The notes below the pieces were generated by a model. The model ran no database searches and was not told the origin of the DNA. It saw only the letters and a program-made list of their open reading frames with translations. DNA of 7,721 bases from Desulfobacterales bacterium (GTDB taxonomy: Bacteria > Desulfobacterota > Desulfobacteria > Desulfobacterales > Desulfobacteraceae), in the NCBI GenBank assembly GCA_022361095.1, contig JAKSBO010000052.1:1-7721 (forward strand), written 5' to 3'. Below, piece by piece: positions 1 to 6,825 of the stretch. The translations under genes were made by a program, and so were the position numbers. Position 1 is the stretch's first letter. Every line of letters starts with the position of its first letter.

Positions 1-212
1 CGTCCCGCCACATCGCCCCCCCACAATCCTCCACAAAACCGCCACCACATTGACTATCGGAGGCAAATATCGCACGCAAAACAGACGGTCTTCACCCAAC
101 CATCTATTTTTCCTGAAAATTCATTAACATTTTTTTCATTGATTTTTTTTATTAAATGCTCTATTCCTTTTTTATACTTGCCTATATTTTTTTTGTTTTT
201 TCACATTTTTGC
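1..212. other. Non-coding upstream region, C-rich then T-rich
   Basis: I see no gene here in either direction. The first 60 bases are C-rich on this strand (about 30 C against 7 G, 62% GC). Bases 101-230 are about 61% T and only about 20% GC, with T-runs of 5 to 8 at 107-111, 130-136, 143-150, 168-173, 187-194, 196-201 and 206-210. No convincing GC-rich hairpin precedes any T-run, so I do not call a terminator. The T-tracts lie directly upstream of the mraZ promoter and could bend DNA or act as an extended UP-like element (inference). Confidence 0.6.
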
Positions 213-240
213 TTGACTTCTTTTATATTTTTCGTAAAAG
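213..240 (+). promoter_or_regulatory. Candidate sigma-70 type promoter of the dcw cluster
   Basis: TTGACT at 213-218 is a 5/6 match to the -35 consensus. A 16-base spacer leads to a weak -10 (TAAAAG, 235-240). A better -10 hexamer, TATATT at 224-229, is present but lacks a well-spaced -35, so the exact promoter geometry is unsettled. Either choice puts the transcription start next to or just inside the repeated MraZ boxes, as in other bacteria where MraZ binds at its own promoter. The T-rich flank upstream would favour promoter activity. Confidence 0.5.
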
Positions 241-265
241 TGGCAGCAAGGTGGGTGCAAAGTGG
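235..265 (+). promoter_or_regulatory. Three MraZ boxes (autoregulatory operator)
   Basis: Three direct repeats, AAAGTGG (237-243), AAGGTGG (248-254) and AAAGTGG (259-265), recur with an exact 11-base period. Flanking bases are partly conserved too (GCAAGGTGG at 246-254, GCAAAGTGG at 257-265). Known MraZ targets are closely spaced repeats of the AAAGTG(T/G) or TGGGN kind in front of mraZ, so sequence, copy number and place all agree. The likely role is transcriptional control of the whole cluster by its first gene product. Protein binding is inferred, not seen. Confidence 0.75.
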
Positions 266-295
266 ATGTAGTATTCAATAAAAAGGGCCGACCCA

Positions 296-736
296 GTGTT
301 CCGATCCAGTTCCAGTCATACCATTGATGACAAAGGAAGACTCATTATCCCGGCACGATTCAGAAAAGTGCTCAAAGCGGAGGATGATTACGGAATTGTG
401 GTTTCAAGCAAGGATGGCTGCATCTTCGCATTTACCGTTAGCGAGTGGAAGGCTATTGAGGACCGCTTAAAAACGGTCAAGACCGCAGCCATGCAGAGGT
501 TTAAACGGTTCTTCCTGGGGAATGCCTGTCCGCTGACATGCGACAAACAGGACAGGGTTTTAATCCCCCAGAATCTGAGAACCTATGCACAGATTGACAA
601 AGAGGTCGTTCTTGTGGGCGTTCTGGACCGGTTTGAAATTTGGGCCAAAGAGAAATGGGAACAAGAGCAGAAAAAGATGGAACAGGAGCTTAAGCAGGAG
701 GACGTCAGAGAAGAGATTGCGTCAATAGGGTTATAA
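296..736 (+). CDS. mraZ: Transcriptional regulator MraZ
   Basis: MraZ is a DNA-binding protein of the SpoVT-AbrB fold that forms ring-shaped oligomers, binds repeats in front of its own gene and controls the dcw cluster. The 146 residues are close to the usual ~140-152. Two tandem half-domains are visible: residues about 5-50 with HTIDDKGRLIIPARFR (8-23), and about 80-125 with CDKQDRVLIPQNLR (82-95) and DRFEIW (111-116). A strongly charged tail rich in Glu, Lys and Gln (about 117-142) follows and is probably helical. The start is a GTG: an in-frame stop at 269-271 leaves no earlier candidate, AAGGG at 283-287 is a suitable ribosome site 8 bases upstream, and the MFR opening matches the family. 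It is the first gene of the run, just behind its probable operator, and rsmH follows after one base. Confidence 0.96.
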   Translation: MFRSSSSHTIDDKGRLIIPARFRKVLKAEDDYGIVVSSKDGCIFAFTVSEWKAIEDRLKTVKTAAMQRFKRFFLGNACPLTCDKQDRVLIPQNLRTYAQIDKEVVLVGVLDRFEIWAKEKWEQEQKKMEQELKQEDVREEIASIGL

Positions 737-737
737 T

Positions 738-1676
738 ATGGGTTTCGAACATACCTCGGTCATGCCGAATCAGGTGCATGCGTACCAAAACCTTAGCCCC
801 GGAGACATATGTGTGGACTGCACCCTTGGCGGATGCGGACACGCGGCGGCGACGCTCAAGGCCATAGGTTCCGACGGGTTGCTCATCGGCATTGACCAGG
901 ACATGGATGCCATCACCAACGCCCGGAATGTACTTCATCTTTTCAAGGACAATGTGCGGCTGTACCACAACAATTTCAGCGACCTCCCCGGCATTCTCAC
1001 AGATGCCGGCATTAACGGGGTTAACAGCATTCTCCTTGATTTAGGCTTTTCACTCAATCAGCTGACCCAAAGCAAACGAGGGTTCAGCTTTAAAAAAGAA
1101 GAACCATTGGATATGCGGATGGATGTCCGCAATCCGTTAACCGCACACCAAGTGGTAAATACCTATTCGGAAAAAAAATTGGCTGATATTTTCTTTACAT
1201 ACGGGGAAGAACGCTTTTCAAGACGAATGGCAAAGGCAATCATTGAAACAAGGGCCTCTAGCCCCATTGCCACCAGCCTTGAGTTAGCCGGGGTTATTGA
1301 AAACGCCATGCCTGCCCGTGCAAAAGCAAAGCAGAAAATTCATCCGGCCACCCGGGTATTCCAGGCCCTGCGCATCGTTGTCAACCGGGAACTTGAGCGC
1401 TTGGAAACGTTCATGCAGGCGGTTCCCTCTATGTTGGTTAAGGGTGGGCGTATCAGCATTATCTCCTTTCACTCATTAGAAGACCGTATTGTTAAGCAAC
1501 GGTTGCGCGCCTTTGAAAACGGATGTACCTGCCCAAGGCAATTCCCCAAATGTATCTGCGGATTTGTGAAACAAATGGAATCGGTTACCCGGAAACCTGT
1601 GACTGCGGAGCCAGACGAATTAAACGCCAACCCCATGGCAAGAAGCGCAAAGCTGCGGGTGGCACAAAGAGTATAA
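738..1676 (+). CDS. rsmH: 16S rRNA (cytosine(1402)-N(4))-methyltransferase RsmH
   Basis: RsmH (MraW) uses S-adenosylmethionine to methylate N4 of C1402 in 16S rRNA at the ribosomal P site. The 312 residues match the family length. Visible motifs are the SAM-binding loop VDCTLGGCGH (26-35) and GIDQDMDAI (51-59), DLGFSLNQL (101-109), GFSFKKEEPLDMRMD (115-129), GEERFSRRMAKAI (156-168), HPATRVFQALRI (202-213), SFHSLEDRIVKQRLR (243-257) and the terminal NPMARSAKLR (298-307). Four cysteines in C-T-C and C-I-C pairs (263, 265, 272, 274) match a paired-Cys segment common in the family. Oddities are Cys33 where Gly is usual in the SAM loop, and FSLNQ where I expect VSSPQ. These do not look disabling, since the other motifs are intact. 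The ATG sits one base after the mraZ stop with AGGG (727-730) ahead of it, so the two are probably translationally coupled. Confidence 0.97.
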   Translation: MGFEHTSVMPNQVHAYQNLSPGDICVDCTLGGCGHAAATLKAIGSDGLLIGIDQDMDAITNARNVLHLFKDNVRLYHNNFSDLPGILTDAGINGVNSILLDLGFSLNQLTQSKRGFSFKKEEPLDMRMDVRNPLTAHQVVNTYSEKKLADIFFTYGEERFSRRMAKAIIETRASSPIATSLELAGVIENAMPARAKAKQKIHPATRVFQALRIVVNRELERLETFMQAVPSMLVKGGRISIISFHSLEDRIVKQRLRAFENGCTCPRQFPKCICGFVKQMESVTRKPVTAEPDELNANPMARSAKLRVAQRV

Positions 1677-1783
1677 CAGTCATGGGATGACCTGGCCTGC
1701 CGGCACCCAGACACCCCCACAATAAAACATAAAATAATTTATTAACAGCGTATTGGAATTTTATAAAAAAGGGCAATTCGGCT
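1677..1783 (+). other. rsmH-ftsL intergenic gap, with small inverted repeats
   Basis: This 107-base gap is the only sizeable break in the run. Just after the rsmH stop lies a perfect 5-bp inverted repeat, GTCAT-GGG-ATGAC (1679-1691). It is followed by the 8-base palindrome TGCCGGCA (1698-1705) inside CTGG...CCAG arms (1692-1695, 1707-1710). The second half (about 1720-1770) is AT-rich. Neither hairpin is followed by a T-run, so a terminator is not supported. TTATTA (1739-1744) and TATAAA (1762-1767) are 17 bases apart, but a start from them would leave almost no leader before ftsL. An RNA processing, pausing or stability role is possible but unproven. Confidence 0.4.
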
Positions 1784-2095
1784 GTGAACACGCCACAAAA
1801 ACAAATTGACGTTATCCAAAGCCAAAAAGGCCTGCTGTGGTTTTTTGTCATCATTGTGCTGGCTGCCGAACTTATCTGCAATGCCTGGATTAGAAGCGAA
1901 TCCAACCAGGCCGGGATTATGATTGCAAAAACTGAAACCCGGATACAGGATCTGACGGATTACCGCCAGGCCTTGGGCGTGGAAATAGATCGTCTTAAAT
2001 CCGAATCACGGATCACCCGTATTGCCCGGACCCGGCTAGGATTGGCACCGGACATTTTCAATCCAACCATTTACCTGCCCAAAGGAACCAATTAA
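1784..2095 (+). CDS. ftsL: Cell division protein FtsL
   Basis: FtsL is a small bitopic inner-membrane protein that joins FtsB and FtsQ and helps activate the septal synthase FtsW-FtsI. The 103-residue product has the family's build. A short polar cytoplasmic N-terminus (1-15) precedes one membrane helix (about 17-36, starting LLWFFVIIVLAAEL). A helical stretch with coiled-coil character spans about 42-76. The C-terminus has SRITRIARTRLGLAPD (75-90) and PTIYLP (94-99), resembling the LGL...P...iyLP ending common in FtsL. Sequence conservation in FtsL is low, so the call rests on architecture, this ending and position between rsmH and ftsI. The start is GTG, with AAGGG (1769-1773) about 10 bases upstream; the frame is open back to 1733 but offers no better start. 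The stop codon abuts the ftsI ATG. Confidence 0.88.
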   Translation: MNTPQKQIDVIQSQKGLLWFFVIIVLAAELICNAWIRSESNQAGIMIAKTETRIQDLTDYRQALGVEIDRLKSESRITRIARTRLGLAPDIFNPTIYLPKGTN

Positions 2096-3832
2096 ATGGC
2101 GGCAAACCCTTATCAAAAATTAGGTGTAAGGATTCTTGTCATCCGTTGTTTTCTGCTCCTGTGCCTGGTGGGTATTGTCATCCGGTCATTTGACATCCAG
2201 ATTCTCCAGGGAGATGTGCTCAAGAAAAAAGCTGAAGACACCTATGTCAGAAGAATAACCATCCAGGGGGAGCGCGGGCTGATTCTTGACCGTCATTTAA
2301 ACAAGCTGGGTGCCAGCATTGATGCACCCAACATTACCGCAGACCCCACCCAGGTTAAAAATATCCGGCAGACAGCAGGGCAATTGGTAAAAATCCTTGG
2401 CGGCAGCCGGACCGAAATGGAGAAAAAACTGTCCCAGGAGCGACGGTTCGCGCTTTTGGCAAGCAGGGTATCTCCGGCCAAGGCAAAAGCGGTTAAAAAG
2501 CTGAACATTGTTGGTATCTACACCTCGGATAACTCCAAACGGTTTTACCCCAACCGGCGTCTGGCAGCCCAGGTCATCGGGTTTACAGGTAAAGAGGATC
2601 ACGGCCTTGAGGGACTGGAATTCGCCTACAATAACATTCTGGAAGGCCGGACCCTGAAAATCCAGGAGTACAGGGACGGTCAGGGCACAGTGCTTGATAC
2701 GGAGAAAAACAAGCGTGACGGGCTTAAGGGGGGCACCATTGTTTTATCCCTGGATAAAAAAATTCAGTTTTTCAGCGAACAGGCCCTGGAACGGGCCGTA
2801 AAAAAACACCGGGGCAAATCAGGCACGGCCATTGTGATGCAGCCTGCCACCGGTGAACTTCTTGCCGTGGCCCACTACCCGGAATTCAACCCCAACAACT
2901 ATGGCGATTTCAGCCGGAGCCGCTACAGAAACAGAGCCGTGGCAGACACATTTGAGCCCGGGTCCATCATGAAGGTGATCACTGTGGCCTCGGCCATTGA
3001 ACGGGGCATGGCCCCCAAAACCATTATCAATTGTGAAAACGGCAGTTACCGCATTGGCAGTTCCGTGATCCATGACACCCATCCCCATGATTACCTGACC
3101 CCGGGACAGGTTCTAAAATTTTCCTCGAACATCGGCGCTGCGAAGATCGCCCAGGAGACCGGTCCCAAAGCCATGCATTATTACCTGAAGGCCTTTGGAT
3201 TCGGTACAAAAACCGGCATCAACTGCCCGGCGGAAAGATCGGGCGTTATTCTGCCCTTAAAGCGCTGGACAAATATTGATGCCGTGGCCATCTCCTTTGG
3301 CCAGGGCATGTCCGTAACGGCGCTGCAGCTTGTAAGCGCGGTATCCGCCATCGCCAACCAAGGCAAATTGATGAAACCGTTGCTGGTAAAAAAGGTGCTT
3401 TCCAGCACGGGAGAGGTTGTCCGGGAGAATCCGCCCTGTGTGGTCCGCCAGGTGATTTCCGCCAAAACCGCGGGCATTGTAAAAAAGATGATGGCCAGGG
3501 TGGTCCAGGAAGGCGGGACCGGGACCAAGGCCGCCATCCCCGGTTACCGGATATGCGGCAAAACCAGCACCGCCCAGAAAGCCGCCAAGGGCAAAAAAGG
3601 ATATTCCGACTCCAGGTTCACATCGGCCTTTGCAGGCTTTGCGCCCTTTGACAACCCGGCTTTAGCCATTCTGGTGGTGGTGGACGAGCCCAAACAAAAT
3701 CACTACGGCAGCATTGTTGCAGCACCGGCGTTCAAGGATATTATGGCCCGGTCCTTTAACTATCTGAACATTGCCCCCAACACAGATATGATAGCAGCAT
3801 TACCCCGGGAGGTGTCCCATGCGGTTGACTGA
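2096..3832 (+). CDS. ftsI: Septal peptidoglycan transpeptidase FtsI (PBP3, class B)
   Basis: FtsI crosslinks peptidoglycan at the division septum as the DD-transpeptidase partner of FtsW. At 578 residues it is near the E. coli length (588). It has a cytoplasmic N-tail, a membrane anchor (about 11-30), a pedestal domain with RGLILDRH (60-67), and a transpeptidase domain from about 240. Active-site motifs are the catalytic SIMK (Ser290, Lys293) inside FEPGSIMK, SSN (343-345), and K489-T490-S491-T492 where the third motif is normally KTG. ISFGQGMSVTALQL (399-412) is typical of the family. There are no PASTA repeats. The Ser491 codon is AGC (3566-3568), one base from Gly GGC. The ATG directly follows the ftsL stop, with AAAGGA (2081-2086) 9 bases before it. 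The 3' end overlaps murEF by 14 bases. FtsI rather than an elongation PBP2 is supported by the neighbouring ftsL and mur genes. Confidence 0.95.
   Translation: MAANPYQKLGVRILVIRCFLLLCLVGIVIRSFDIQILQGDVLKKKAEDTYVRRITIQGERGLILDRHLNKLGASIDAPNITADPTQVKNIRQTAGQLVKILGGSRTEMEKKLSQERRFALLASRVSPAKAKAVKKLNIVGIYTSDNSKRFYPNRRLAAQVIGFTGKEDHGLEGLEFAYNNILEGRTLKIQEYRDGQGTVLDTEKNKRDGLKGGTIVLSLDKKIQFFSEQALERAVKKHRGKSGTAIVMQPATGELLAVAHYPEFNPNNYGDFSRSRYRNRAVADTFEPGSIMKVITVASAIERGMAPKTIINCENGSYRIGSSVIHDTHPHDYLTPGQVLKFSSNIGAAKIAQETGPKAMHYYLKAFGFGTKTGINCPAERSGVILPLKRWTNIDAVAISFGQGMSVTALQLVSAVSAIANQGKLMKPLLVKKVLSSTGEVVRENPPCVVRQVISAKTAGIVKKMMARVVQEGGTGTKAAIPGYRICGKTSTAQKAAKGKKGYSDSRFTSAFAGFAPFDNPALAILVVVDEPKQNHYGSIVAAPAFKDIMARSFNYLNIAPNTDMIAALPREVSHAVD
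3807..3814 (+). promoter_or_regulatory. Strong ribosome binding site of murEF inside ftsI
   Basis: GGGAGGTG lies inside the ftsI coding sequence and contains a near-perfect anti-16S match (GGAGGTG), 4 bases before the murEF ATG at 3819. It is the best Shine-Dalgarno sequence in the window. It fixes the murEF start within the last 14 bases of ftsI, which favours translational coupling of the two genes. Confidence 0.85.
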
Positions 3833-6821
3833 AATCCTGAACACAACTGAAGTCGTGCTCACGCCTGATCAGGAACAGGCAGGTATCGGCGACACCTCCA
3901 TCACCCATATTACCTGCGATTCCAGGCAGGTGACCCAGGGGTCATTATTTGTCGCCGTGGACGGCCACGCCGCAGACGGCCATAACTATATTGCCCAGGC
4001 CTTTCACCAAGGGGCCGCAGCGGTTCTGGCCCAAAAAATCCCCCGAGAACTGACCCTGGACCAGGCCCTGCACATTGTTCTCTCAAAGGACACGCGTAAG
4101 GATACCGCCATTGCCGCTGCAAATTTTTTCGGTCATCCGTCCAGGGATCTCATTGTCGTGGGCGTCACCGGGACCAACGGCAAAACCAGTATTACCTGGC
4201 TTCTGGAAAAAATTTACCAGACCTGCGGAATTACCTGCGGAGTCATCGGCACGGTGAATATCAGGTATCCGGGCGTCACCATTGACAACCCCGTCACCAC
4301 CCCGGATGCGGTGAGCCTGCAAAAAACCATGCATGACATGAAACTTGCCGGTGTCACCCATGTCATCATGGAGGTGTCGTCCCACAGCCTGGACCAGCAC
4401 CGGGTGGATGGATGTGAATTTAATGCGGCGATTTTCACCAACCTCACCCAGGATCACCTGGATTACCATGACGGATTTGAAGCGTATTTTGCCTGCAAAC
4501 GAAGCTTGTTCACCAATTACCTAGGCCCCTTTGAAGACGAAACCCGGGGCAAGGCCGTCATCAACATTGATAATGCGTACGGCATCCGGCTGGCAGACAG
4601 CCTTAAGCAGCCGGTGATCCGGGTCAGTGCCGATCACAACGCAGACATCAGGGCCATTGACATCACGGACGACATCCATGGCTTGAAAGGCACCCTGGAT
4701 TTCACCGGTGTAAAAGCCCCTCTGACATCCGTGCTCACGGGTCATTTCAACCTGGAAAACATATTATGCGCCGCCGGTGCGGCGCTGGCCACAGGGATTT
4801 GTCCGGAATCCATCGCCCGGGGCATTGCGGCCCTTGAACGGGTACCGGGCCGCCTTGAAAAACTGTCCACGGAACTGAACCGGCATATTTTTGTGGATTA
4901 TGCCCATACCCCGGATGCCCTTGAATCCATCTTAAAAACCCTTTCCGGCCGCGCCCCGGCCCGGCTGATCACCGTATTTGGCTGCGGCGGAGACCGGGAC
5001 CGCACCAAGCGCGCACCCATGGGTGCCATTGCCTGCAGATACTCTGACATCGCCATTGTCTCTTCGGACAACCCGCGAACCGAAGAGCCGGACGACATTG
5101 TCGACGAAATTATAGACGGGATTCGTGCCCAGGGGTTCAAACCCATTGATCCTGACGGCTCAAATACCTGTGAAAAAGGATATATCCGGATGACCGACAG
5201 GGCCAAAGCCCTGGGCCTGGCCGTTCAAATTTCAAAACCCGGGGATATTATCGTGGCCGCAGGCAAGGGCCATGAAACCTACCAGATTACCAGGCAAGGC
5301 ACCATCCACTTTGACGACAAGGAACATCTGACCGATGCCTGCACCAGCCTGCTGACGCCAAAACCATGGAATCTCACGGATATTTGCACGGCCCTTGGGT
5401 GTGACGGCCTTACCGCGTCAGGCCGGCAACCTGCCGCACATGCCAAAGCAACAATTTTTAAAGGCATCGGCACGGATTCAAGAACCATCTCACCGGATAT
5501 GGTCTTTTTGGCGCTGGCCGGAGACCGCTTTGACGGCCACAATTTTATTCCAGGCCTGGTAAAGAAAGGCATTTCAGCCTTTGTCGTCAAGCAGGGCTAC
5601 TTAGACACACTGGATTCAAATCATAAAGGCCTGATGGACAAAACCGAGACCTGCTTTTTTGAGGTACCGGACACCCTGGCAGCCCTGGGACACCTGGCCC
5701 GGTATCACAGACTGCGCTCAAATGCCCGAATCGCCGCCCTGACAGGCTCCAACGGAAAAACATCCACCCGGAAAATGGCCCAGGATATCTTTTCCCTGCA
5801 CCATGACACCTTGGCCACCCAAGGCAACCTGAACAATGAAATCGGCCTGCCCCTGACCCTGCTCAGGCTGGCGAATATCCATGAATGGGCCGTGGTGGAG
5901 ATGGGCATGAGCAATCCGGGCGAAATCGCCCGGCTTTCCGCCATTGCCCAGCCTGATATTGCCCTGGTCACCAACACCCATGGGTCGCATATGGAAGGTG
6001 TGGGCTCGCTGGAGAATGTGGCCCGGGCCAAAGCTGAAATTTTTAAATGCCTTAACCCATACGGCACAGCCATTGTTTTTGCCGATGACCCAAGAGTTGA
6101 GATCCTTGTCCAGGGCGCCAAAAAAGATGCCGGCACGGCAAAAATAATGCGTTTCGGCACCCAGCCCGGCAGCGATGTACGCGTGTCAAACATCAATCCC
6201 ACAGACCATGACATTGCTTTTTCTCTGACCATGGATGGAGAGACCCGCCAATATACCGTACCCTCCCCGGCTGATTTCATGGCCTTTAATGCCGCGGCTG
6301 CCGCAGCCCTGGCAAAGGCTGCAGGGATTGACGGAACAGACATTGCCCAGGGGCTTGAACTGTTTGTCCCGGTCAAAGGCAGGATGCACGTAAGGCACCT
6401 TAACAACGGCCTTCATCTCATTGATGATACCTACAATGCCAACCCCAGTTCCATGGACCAGGCCCTGAAAGTATTAAACCGGATGGCCGGCAGCAACCGG
6501 GGGATTGCCGTGCTCGGTGACATGCTGGAGTTGGGGGATAATACCCGGGAGCATCACCGGCAGATCGGCTATCTGACGGCAGCGCTTTCACCCGCAGCGC
6601 TTTTGCTGTCCGGCACCCAGGTCGCCCGGGTCCGTGAGGGCGCTCAGGAAAAGGGATACCCGGAAGACAGGATCGTCATGGGCTCCAAACAAGCGTTAGG
6701 CGAGGCCCTTAAAAAATTAACACAACACGAAACGTGGGTACTGATCAAAGGCTCCAGGGGAATGGCCATGGAGACACTGATTCCGGTACTTGAAGAAATC
6801 ACTGCTGAAAGGGCGGACTGA
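3819..6821 (+). CDS. murEF: Bifunctional MurE-MurF fusion: UDP-MurNAc-tripeptide ligase and D-Ala-D-Ala-adding ligase
   Basis: One uninterrupted 1000-residue frame carries two complete Mur ligases, which act one after the other in the cytoplasm. The MurE half (about 1-512) adds the third residue to UDP-MurNAc-L-Ala-D-Glu. It shows DSRQVTQGSLFVAVDG (34-49), the ATP loop GVTGTNGKTS (115-124), the usually carbamylated Lys227 (FACKRSLF), FVDYAHTPDALE (358-369), GCGGDRDRTKR (388-398) and DNPR (417-420), the signature for meso-diaminopimelate. The MurF half (about 517-1000) adds D-Ala-D-Ala. It shows DSRTISPDMVFLALAG (553-568), the ATP loop LTGSNGKTST (641-650), Lys738 in ARAKAEIF, DDTYNANPSSM (869-879) and KGSRGMAME (977-985). 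The join near 512-520 is a short linker. No in-frame ATG, GTG or TTG and no ribosome site occur there; the first MurF-side ATG is Met561, inside the domain. Separate proteins are therefore not expected. Both active sites look intact. Confidence 0.95.
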   Translation: MRLTEILNTTEVVLTPDQEQAGIGDTSITHITCDSRQVTQGSLFVAVDGHAADGHNYIAQAFHQGAAAVLAQKIPRELTLDQALHIVLSKDTRKDTAIAAANFFGHPSRDLIVVGVTGTNGKTSITWLLEKIYQTCGITCGVIGTVNIRYPGVTIDNPVTTPDAVSLQKTMHDMKLAGVTHVIMEVSSHSLDQHRVDGCEFNAAIFTNLTQDHLDYHDGFEAYFACKRSLFTNYLGPFEDETRGKAVINIDNAYGIRLADSLKQPVIRVSADHNADIRAIDITDDIHGLKGTLDFTGVKAPLTSVLTGHFNLENILCAAGAALATGICPESIARGIAALERVPGRLEKLSTELNRHIFVDYAHTPDALESILKTLSGRAPARLITVFGCGGDRDRTKRAPMGAIACRYSDIAIVSSDNPRTEEPDDIVDEIIDGIRAQGFKPIDPDGSNTCEKGYIRMTDRAKALGLAVQISKPGDIIVAAGKGHETYQITRQGTIHFDDKEHLTDACTSLLTPKPWNLTDICTALGCDGLTASGRQPAAHAKATIFKGIGTDSRTISPDMVFLALAGDRFDGHNFIPGLVKKGISAFVVKQGYLDTLDSNHKGLMDKTETCFFEVPDTLAALGHLARYHRLRSNARIAALTGSNGKTSTRKMAQDIFSLHHDTLATQGNLNNEIGLPLTLLRLANIHEWAVVEMGMSNPGEIARLSAIAQPDIALVTNTHGSHMEGVGSLENVARAKAEIFKCLNPYGTAIVFADDPRVEILVQGAKKDAGTAKIMRFGTQPGSDVRVSNINPTDHDIAFSLTMDGETRQYTVPSPADFMAFNAAAAAALAKAAGIDGTDIAQGLELFVPVKGRMHVRHLNNGLHLIDDTYNANPSSMDQALKVLNRMAGSNRGIAVLGDMLELGDNTREHHRQIGYLTAALSPAALLLSGTQVARVREGAQEKGYPEDRIVMGSKQALGEALKKLTQHETWVLIKGSRGMAMETLIPVLEEITAERAD

Positions 6822-6825
6822 TCCA

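Noticed and set aside
1..50. Possible start of a divergent - strand gene (ATG at 48-50 reading off the left edge)
   Set aside because: Only 16 codons are visible, rich in Trp and Gly, with no supporting ribosome site; it reflects C-rich low-complexity DNA.
107..150. Possible terminator of an upstream gene (TTTTC-CT-GAAAA at 108-119 followed by T-runs)
   Set aside because: The stem is entirely weak A/T pairs with a 2-base loop and there is no visible upstream gene; T-runs are everywhere in this stretch.
1739..1767. Internal promoter for ftsL (TTATTA - 17 bases - TATAAA)
   Set aside because: Transcription would start around 1774, leaving about 10 bases before the GTG and excluding the ribosome site; the -35 match is poor.
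5340..5400. Internal translation start giving a separate MurF
   Set aside because: The ATG in CCATGG near 5367 is out of frame, no in-frame ATG, GTG or TTG is present at the domain join, and no Shine-Dalgarno sequence precedes it.
5705..6406. A 233-codon open frame on the - strand opposite murF
   Set aside because: It lies fully inside the MurF half, whose motifs are intact on the + strand. The antisense product shows no recognisable domain, and such long antisense frames are common in GC-biased genes.
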